From Armatimonadota bacterium (lineage in GTDB: Bacteria; Armatimonadota; Zipacnadia; Zipacnadales; JABUFB01): a stretch of DNA of 64,000 nucleotides. The stretch covers positions 186,001-250,000 of the forward strand of contig JABUFB010000006.1 in NCBI GenBank assembly GCA_013314775.1, in the 5' to 3' direction. The first letter of the stretch is position 1, and each line of letters begins with the position of its first letter. The notes beneath the pieces were generated by a model, which saw nothing but the letters and a program-made list of their open reading frames with translations, ran no database searches and was not told where the DNA came from. Made by a program: the position numbers and the translations under genes. This document shows positions 60,001 to 64,000 of this stretch, piece by piece.

Positions 60001-60096
60001 GGAGAGGTGGCAGAGTCCGGTTGATCGCGCACGACTCGAAATCGTGTAGGGGGTGTGAAAGCTCCCTCGTGGGTTCGAATCCCACCCTCTCCGCCA
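60001..60096 (+). tRNA. tRNA-Ser (CGA anticodon)
   Basis: Class II tRNA with acceptor GGAGAGG/CCTCTCC, anticodon stem CACGA/TCGTG, loop CTCGAAA (anticodon CGA), long variable arm and encoded CCA. Reads TCG. Confidence 0.95.
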
Positions 60097-60206
60097 TGAT
60101 CTACCCCGTCTGCGAAGGTTGCTGCGTTGTGCCGCGAAGGCCCGCCCTTGTCTCTCCCGACCGGCGGGCGCAAAGTCTGACGTTGCGTTCCCTGGCGACC
60201 GAACTC

Positions 60207-60298
60207 GCGGAGAGGTGACCGAGTGGTCGAAGGTGCACGCCTGGAGAGCGTGTTGTCCCGCAAGGGGCACGTGGGTTCGAATCCCACCCTCTCCGCCA
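60207..60298 (+). tRNA. tRNA-Ser (GGA anticodon)
   Basis: Class II tRNA with acceptor GGAGAGG/CCTCTCC, anticodon stem CACGC/GCGTG, loop CTGGAGA (anticodon GGA), long variable arm and encoded CCA. Reads TCC/TCT. Confidence 0.96.
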
Positions 60299-60391
60299 TA
60301 TCACAGATCGGCCAGGGATTTGCAGTTGCGGGATGGTCCTGTTCGGCGAAATGCGGCGCGCCGGGAATTCGCTGCTCACCGACCGCTTTCT

Positions 60392-60657
60392 GTCGTGCTA
60401 GCCGGGGAACTAGCGGTGCCCTGTACCCACAATCCGCTTTAGTGGGGGTGAATTCCCGCCCGAGGTTTCGTCATTTGGGGTCTGACCCCCGTAAGCGGTG
60501 TTGAAGGTTGGGTCCCACGCAAGGGGACATTGCTGAACCCCGTCAGGTCCGGAAGGAAGCAGCGGTAGGCAACCCGTCCCTTGTGCCGTGGATCACCTGG
60601 CCGGAGCTGGCTGCGAGGGTAACGCCTGGGTGGCGCTATCGACGGCGGGTGCACGAC
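60392..60657 (+). ncRNA. ffs: Signal recognition particle RNA, bacterial large (Bacillus) type
   Basis: A 266-nt RNA. The ends GTCGTGC (60392-60398) and GCACGAC (60651-60657) pair perfectly. The 5' part (GGGGAACTAGCGGTGCCCTG, then CAATCCGCTTTAGTGGGG) is the Alu domain found in the large SRP RNA of Bacillus. The central GTCAGGTCCGGAAGGAAGCA is the invariant helix 8 that binds Ffh. The 3' part GGGTAACGCC...GGTGGCGCTATCGACGG matches the 3' Alu portion. It works with Ffh and FtsY in cotranslational membrane targeting. Confidence 0.95.
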
Positions 60658-60666
60658 AGTTATTTC

Positions 60667-60697
60667 AGGGGCGCAGCACCTATGCTGCGCCCCTTTC
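60667..60697 (+). terminator. Rho-independent terminator of the SRP RNA
   Basis: AGGGGCGCAGCA pairs perfectly with TGCTGCGCCCCT around a 4-base loop, and the stem's final T is followed by two more T. It is nine bases after the SRP RNA end. Confidence 0.8.
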
Positions 60698-60711
60698 ACA
60701 CGTGCTGCCCT

Positions 60712-61461
60712 ATGCAGTTCCGCTGCCCTGCCTGTGAACACGAGTTCGTCGCCACCGTGCTCCCCGCCGGTGACTTCCGCTACGCCTTGTGCGACCGGTG
60801 TGCTTCCTATTATCTCAATCCAATGCCGGGCGCGGGAAAGCTCGAAAGCGAGCCCGAACGTCTCGCCCAGTTCCTGCAGAGCCTGCGGGGCGCAGGACCG
60901 GGCATTGAACGCCAGATCCTGCGGGCTTTGTCGAAGATCAGTCCCGGCGGCATTATCGCCAGCGATCTTGGTCTGTCCAACGACCCCAAAGGTCGGAGCG
61001 TGCGGCAGGTCCGCTCCCTCGCCGAGCCCGGTTCAGTCCCCCGGGTGGATGCCCTGGTGCTCACGAGTTTCATCGAGCGGGTGCCGATCCCGGACATGGC
61101 TGCGCAGTGGTGCCGCGAGAAGCTGAAGCCCGGCGGGGTGCTGGTGATCTCCACACCCAATGCCAACTTCGCGCGGCGGGTCATTGCCGCCAAGAGCAGC
61201 GGCGGCACGATGAAAAACGTGGGCCTGCTGCTCAAGCCCGAGACCCGGCGCGTGGTCTACTCGGCAACCGGTCTGCGGGCATTGCTGGAGCGTAACGGAT
61301 TCACGAAGGTCCGGGTGAGGTCGGCCGCGCCCGCGTTCACTACCCCGGATGTGGCCATGACCGCGAGCCTGTTGTACCTCGCGAGCCGGGCGGTTGAGAC
61401 GGTGCTGCCCCGGGTGATCCTCAGCGGGCTGCTGTTGTGTACCGCAGTGTGGGAGGAGTAA
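60712..61461 (+). CDS. Methyltransferase-like protein with N-terminal zinc-ribbon-like motif
   Basis: A 249-residue protein. It begins CPACEHEF and ALCDRCASYYLNP, a four-Cys ribbon seen in front of class I methyltransferase domains. LKPGGVLVISTPNANFARRVIAAKSSG and YSATGLRALLERNGFTKVRVRS match the later strands of Methyltransf_23 proteins. The S-adenosylmethionine glycine-rich motif expected near residue 75-90 is reduced to ISPGGIIASDLG, so activity is uncertain. The ATG at 60712 has no ribosome site; upstream frame extension runs through the SRP RNA and is not coding. Confidence 0.7.
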   Translation: MQFRCPACEHEFVATVLPAGDFRYALCDRCASYYLNPMPGAGKLESEPERLAQFLQSLRGAGPGIERQILRALSKISPGGIIASDLGLSNDPKGRSVRQVRSLAEPGSVPRVDALVLTSFIERVPIPDMAAQWCREKLKPGGVLVISTPNANFARRVIAAKSSGGTMKNVGLLLKPETRRVVYSATGLRALLERNGFTKVRVRSAAPAFTTPDVAMTASLLYLASRAVETVLPRVILSGLLLCTAVWEE

Positions 61462-61545
61462 GCGGCGGGTAAAGGGAAGGAATAACTGTCGGCGATCACT
61501 CGGCCGGCTCTCACACAATCAGACCCCCCGGGGGTTTGGAGACCC

Positions 61546-63309
61546 ATGTCGTATGTATCCTTCAGCCTGAAGTACCGCCCACAGCGGTTCGAGCATGTGG
61601 TAGGGCAGGAACACGTGAGCCGCACGTTGATGAACGCGGTGCGGACCGGGCGCATCCACCATGCCTACTTGTTCTCGGGCCCGCGTGGCACCGGTAAGAC
61701 CTCCACCGCCCGGGTCCTGGCGAAAGCCCTGAACTGCGTCAACGGTCCGACTCCGGAGCCCTGCGGTGTCTGCGAATTCTGCCAGGCTGTTCAGAACGGC
61801 CGGGCCATGGACGTCATCGAAATCGACGCTGCCAGCAATCGGGGCATTGATGAGATTCGCGAGCTGCGGGAGAAGGTGAAGTACAGCCCGGCCGAGGCGC
61901 GCTGCAAGGTGTACATTCTCGACGAAGTGCACATGCTCACCACCGAGGCCTTCAACGCGCTGCTCAAGACGCTGGAAGAGCCGCCGGCCCACAGCTTCTT
62001 CGTCCTGGCCACCACGGAGTCCCACCGGGTCCCGGCGACGATCCTGTCCCGCTGTCAGCGCTTCGATTTCCGTCCGATCCCCGTTGCCAAGGCGGCCGAG
62101 GCCCTGGCGATGATTGCCCGGGAGGAGGGTATCGAGGCAGAGCCCGCCGCGCTGGAGGCAATCGCCCGAGCAGGCGAGGGTGCCATGCGCGACGCCGAGA
62201 GTATCTTCGACCAGGTGGTGGCGTACACCGAAGGCGCAGTGACCCTCGAGGTCGTCAATACCGTGCTGGGGGTCACGGAGGCCGAGACGCTGGCGGAAGT
62301 TGCCGATCTCATGGTCGGGGAAAATGTGCCCGGCGGGTTCGCGCTGGTGGATCGCGTGGTCTCCGCGGGCAAGGACGTCGCCCAGTTGATGGCCGACCTG
62401 ACCCTCTACCTGCGAGATTTGCTGCGGATCAGCCTGAACAGCGAGCCCTCGGCCTGGCGGCTTTCGGGCGACGAGGGCCGGGAGCGCATGGTCGCGCAGG
62501 CTCGGGCGCTGGGTCCGGATCGGCTGCTGGAGGCCGTGCGGGTCCTTGCAACCGCCCAGAACGAGCTGCGCTCCAGTAATCAGCCGGCGCTTCTCTTGGA
62601 ACTAACGGTGACGCGGCTCTGTCAGGCTCCCGAAGCGGCACCTGCACCCCGCAGGCCGGCGCAGGTGTCCCAGGCAAGGCCCCAGGCTGCCACTCCCGGA
62701 CCTGCAGGGCAGCCGCTTCATGCCGCCCCGCCGAGACACCAGCCGCGACCGATGCCGCCCATTCAGCCCATTTCGCAGGGCGAGGTATCCCTGCAGGCAC
62801 TCCAGGAACACTGGGGAGACGTGCAGGGCGAACTCAAGCGCATGGGTAAGATGCCGGTGACGGCGATCATCAAGGAAGCCATACCGATCAGCTATGCCGA
62901 CGGCGTGGTGGTCCTGGGTTTCAGCGACCGTCATGCATTTCACTGCAACCAGGTGCGCGACAAGTACAAGGCAGATGTGGAGATGGCTCTGCAGCGCCTC
63001 TTCGGGCAGGCCATAACCATAGACTGCCGGCTGGGCGAAGTACTGCCCCAGGCCCCGGCGCCCGACCAACCGGTTCAGGCGCCGCCTGTTGCAACGGAAC
63101 CCGCGCCGGTTGAGACCGCTGAGGCCCCGCCGGACGTCTATGAGCAGGAGTATGCTCCTGACCCGACAGAACCGCAAGTGAACCAGGTTGCCGAGCAGAT
63201 TTGTTCGCCGGAGCCTGCCGAAGCGCCACCCCCGCCCACGCTGGATCAGGCGGTGGCCAACACCCTGATGCTGTTCGAAGGCAGCCAGGAAATCGATGGG
63301 GATGAATGA
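61546..63309 (+). CDS. dnaX: DNA polymerase III subunit gamma/tau
   Basis: A 587-residue clamp-loader ATPase. KYRPQRFEHVVGQEHV opens the AAA+ domain; LFSGPRGTGKTSTARVLAKALNC is Walker A, Cys64/73/76/79 form the zinc module, KVYILDEVHMLTTEAFNALLKTLEEPP is Walker B plus sensor, and ATILSRCQRFDF the arginine-finger region. After a Pro/Ala/Gln-rich linker (about 360-410) a tau-like domain follows (ALQEHWGDVQGELKRMG). It ends with an acidic stretch. It opens the dnaX-ybaB-recR operon. Confidence 0.96.
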   Translation: MSYVSFSLKYRPQRFEHVVGQEHVSRTLMNAVRTGRIHHAYLFSGPRGTGKTSTARVLAKALNCVNGPTPEPCGVCEFCQAVQNGRAMDVIEIDAASNRGIDEIRELREKVKYSPAEARCKVYILDEVHMLTTEAFNALLKTLEEPPAHSFFVLATTESHRVPATILSRCQRFDFRPIPVAKAAEALAMIAREEGIEAEPAALEAIARAGEGAMRDAESIFDQVVAYTEGAVTLEVVNTVLGVTEAETLAEVADLMVGENVPGGFALVDRVVSAGKDVAQLMADLTLYLRDLLRISLNSEPSAWRLSGDEGRERMVAQARALGPDRLLEAVRVLATAQNELRSSNQPALLLELTVTRLCQAPEAAPAPRRPAQVSQARPQAATPGPAGQPLHAAPPRHQPRPMPPIQPISQGEVSLQALQEHWGDVQGELKRMGKMPVTAIIKEAIPISYADGVVVLGFSDRHAFHCNQVRDKYKADVEMALQRLFGQAITIDCRLGEVLPQAPAPDQPVQAPPVATEPAPVETAEAPPDVYEQEYAPDPTEPQVNQVAEQICSPEPAEAPPPPTLDQAVANTLMLFEGSQEIDGDE

Positions 63310-63639
63310 ATGAGGAACCCATTGCAGTCCGTGTTCAATAACCAGTTCGCGCAAATCCAGGAGAACATCACCCGCGCCATCGAGGAGCTTGACCGCACGA
63401 CCCTCGAAGGCTCCGCGGGCGGTGGCGCTGTGAAGGTGCAGATTACCGGCTCCGGCGAGGTCCTGTCCGTTGAGATCGCCCCGGCGGCCATGGCCGAAGG
63501 GGACATTGAGCTGCTCCAGGACCTCGTCTGCGCCGCGGTGCGGGACGCGATCCAGAAGGCGCTCGCCCTGAAGAAGGAAAAGCTCGTGGGAGCCACCCCT
63601 TTCGGCGCCCTGGGCCTGGACCTGCCTAACATTTTCTGA
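63310..63639 (+). CDS. YbaB/EbfC-family nucleoid-associated protein
   Basis: A 109-residue YbaB/EbfC protein. KVQITGSGEVLSVEIAPAAMAEGDIELLQDLVCAAVRDAIQKAL is the dimerising core that binds DNA. The ATG follows the dnaX stop directly, and recR starts 23 bp later, the order found in most bacteria. It lacks the usual Met-rich N-terminal start and has FNNQFAQIQENITRAIEEL instead. Confidence 0.9.
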   Translation: MRNPLQSVFNNQFAQIQENITRAIEELDRTTLEGSAGGGAVKVQITGSGEVLSVEIAPAAMAEGDIELLQDLVCAAVRDAIQKALALKKEKLVGATPFGALGLDLPNIF

Positions 63640-63662
63640 TCAAACGCGAAAGAGTACCCACC

Positions 63663-64000
63663 ATGCTTCGCTACGCCGCGCCTCTTGAGCGGGTGGTGCA
63701 GGAGCTCGAGCGTCTGCCGGGCATTGGGCCGAAATCCGCCCAGCGGCTGGCGATGCATCTCATGCGCATGAACCCCCACGATGTGCAGTCCCTCGGCGAG
63801 TCGATCCTTGAGCTCCGCCGGGCGCTGCGCGAGTGCCGCGAGTGCTTCAATTACTCGGTGGACGAACTGTGCCCAATCTGCCAGGACCCGAGGCGTGATC
63901 AATCGGTGTTGAGTGTCGTGGAGCAACCCGGCGATCTCATGGCCCTGGAACGCTCCGGGGAATACCGCGGCCTGTATCACATTCTCGGCGGGGCACTGTC
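63663..64000 (+). CDS. recR: Recombination protein RecR, 3' truncated by window edge
   Basis: The first 112 residues are present. APLERVVQELERLPGIGPKSAQRLAMHLMRM is the helix-hairpin-helix, CRECFNYSVDELCPICQDPRRD the four-Cys zinc motif, and SVLSVVEQPGDLMALERSGEYRGLYHILGG the start of the Toprim domain. With RecF/RecO it loads RecA onto gapped DNA. The window ends before the Toprim C-terminal half. Confidence 0.95.
   Translation, partial: MLRYAAPLERVVQELERLPGIGPKSAQRLAMHLMRMNPHDVQSLGESILELRRALRECRECFNYSVDELCPICQDPRRDQSVLSVVEQPGDLMALERSGEYRGLYHILGGAL

Noticed and set aside
60508-60711. N-terminal extension of the methyltransferase-like gene
   Set aside because: It runs through the helix 8 and 3' Alu portion of the SRP RNA and its terminator, so it cannot be normal coding sequence.

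Overview
The window is 64 kb of high-GC bacterial chromosome, apparently from a Gram-negative-like member of the Terrabacteria. Several clues point to Armatimonadota or a neighbouring uncultured phylum. These are a Bacillus-type large SRP RNA, RNase Y, the YmdB phosphoesterase and SpoVS downstream of recA, a short EF-Ts, H-X9-DG type pseudopilins, a PEP-CTERM sorted peptidase, and many small carbohydrate-processing genes. The phylum is an inference from gene content. No rRNA or database comparison was available.

Layout. 1-10 kb: a truncated sialidase-like gene, a HAD phosphatase, a Lon-type protease, a small lipoprotein, an oxidoreductase, a pseudopilin, a dihydroxyacetone-kinase-like pair (dhaK-dhaL, no dhaM) and a PEP-CTERM M28 peptidase. 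10-12 kb: a minus-strand sulfur-relay operon (tusA, dsrE2, and DsrE/F/H-like genes). 12.5-17 kb: a sugar-nucleotide epimerase, a retron (reverse transcriptase plus a recognisable msr-msd RNA gene) and a membrane protein fused to a WecG/TagA glycosyltransferase. 17-26 kb: carbohydrate catabolism (three PfkB kinases, two isomerase-like genes, a secreted glycosidase-like protein) separated by dispersed hairpin repeats. 27-36 kb: glycogen phosphorylase, a DUF4139 protein, a PIG-L deacetylase with a GNAT enzyme, and a CocE-type hydrolase. 36.2-37.7 kb: a three-gene toxin-antitoxin-chaperone cassette (HigB-like, HigA-like, SecB-like).

38-50 kb is the housekeeping core: rpsB-tsf-pyrH-frr-(small ORF)-DUF123 nuclease-uppS, then cinA-thpR-recA-recX-rny-ymdB-spoVS behind a near-consensus sigma-70-type promoter. 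50-55 kb: a cupin, two poorly known proteins, a GH116-like glycosidase and a repeat-filled 0.7 kb gap. 55-59 kb: an encapsulin nanocompartment operon (encapsulated ferritin with targeting peptide, then shell), followed by an unusual HlyD-like/NlpC-like fusion protein. 59.5-60.7 kb: six tRNA genes that are only Ser or Arg, then the large SRP RNA with its terminator. 60.7-64 kb: a degenerate methyltransferase-like gene and the dnaX-ybaB-recR replication/repair operon, with recR cut by the window end.

The most notable systems are the retron at 13.58-14.96 kb, whose ncRNA has a 19/20-bp inverted a1/a2 repeat; the toxin-antitoxin-chaperone cassette; the encapsulin operon; the fused and apparently inactivated WecA-like/TagA protein; and a duplicated tRNA-Arg gene that has acquired a rare GCG anticodon. 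Retrons, TACs and encapsulins are known classes; what may be undescribed is these particular members and the architectures noted.
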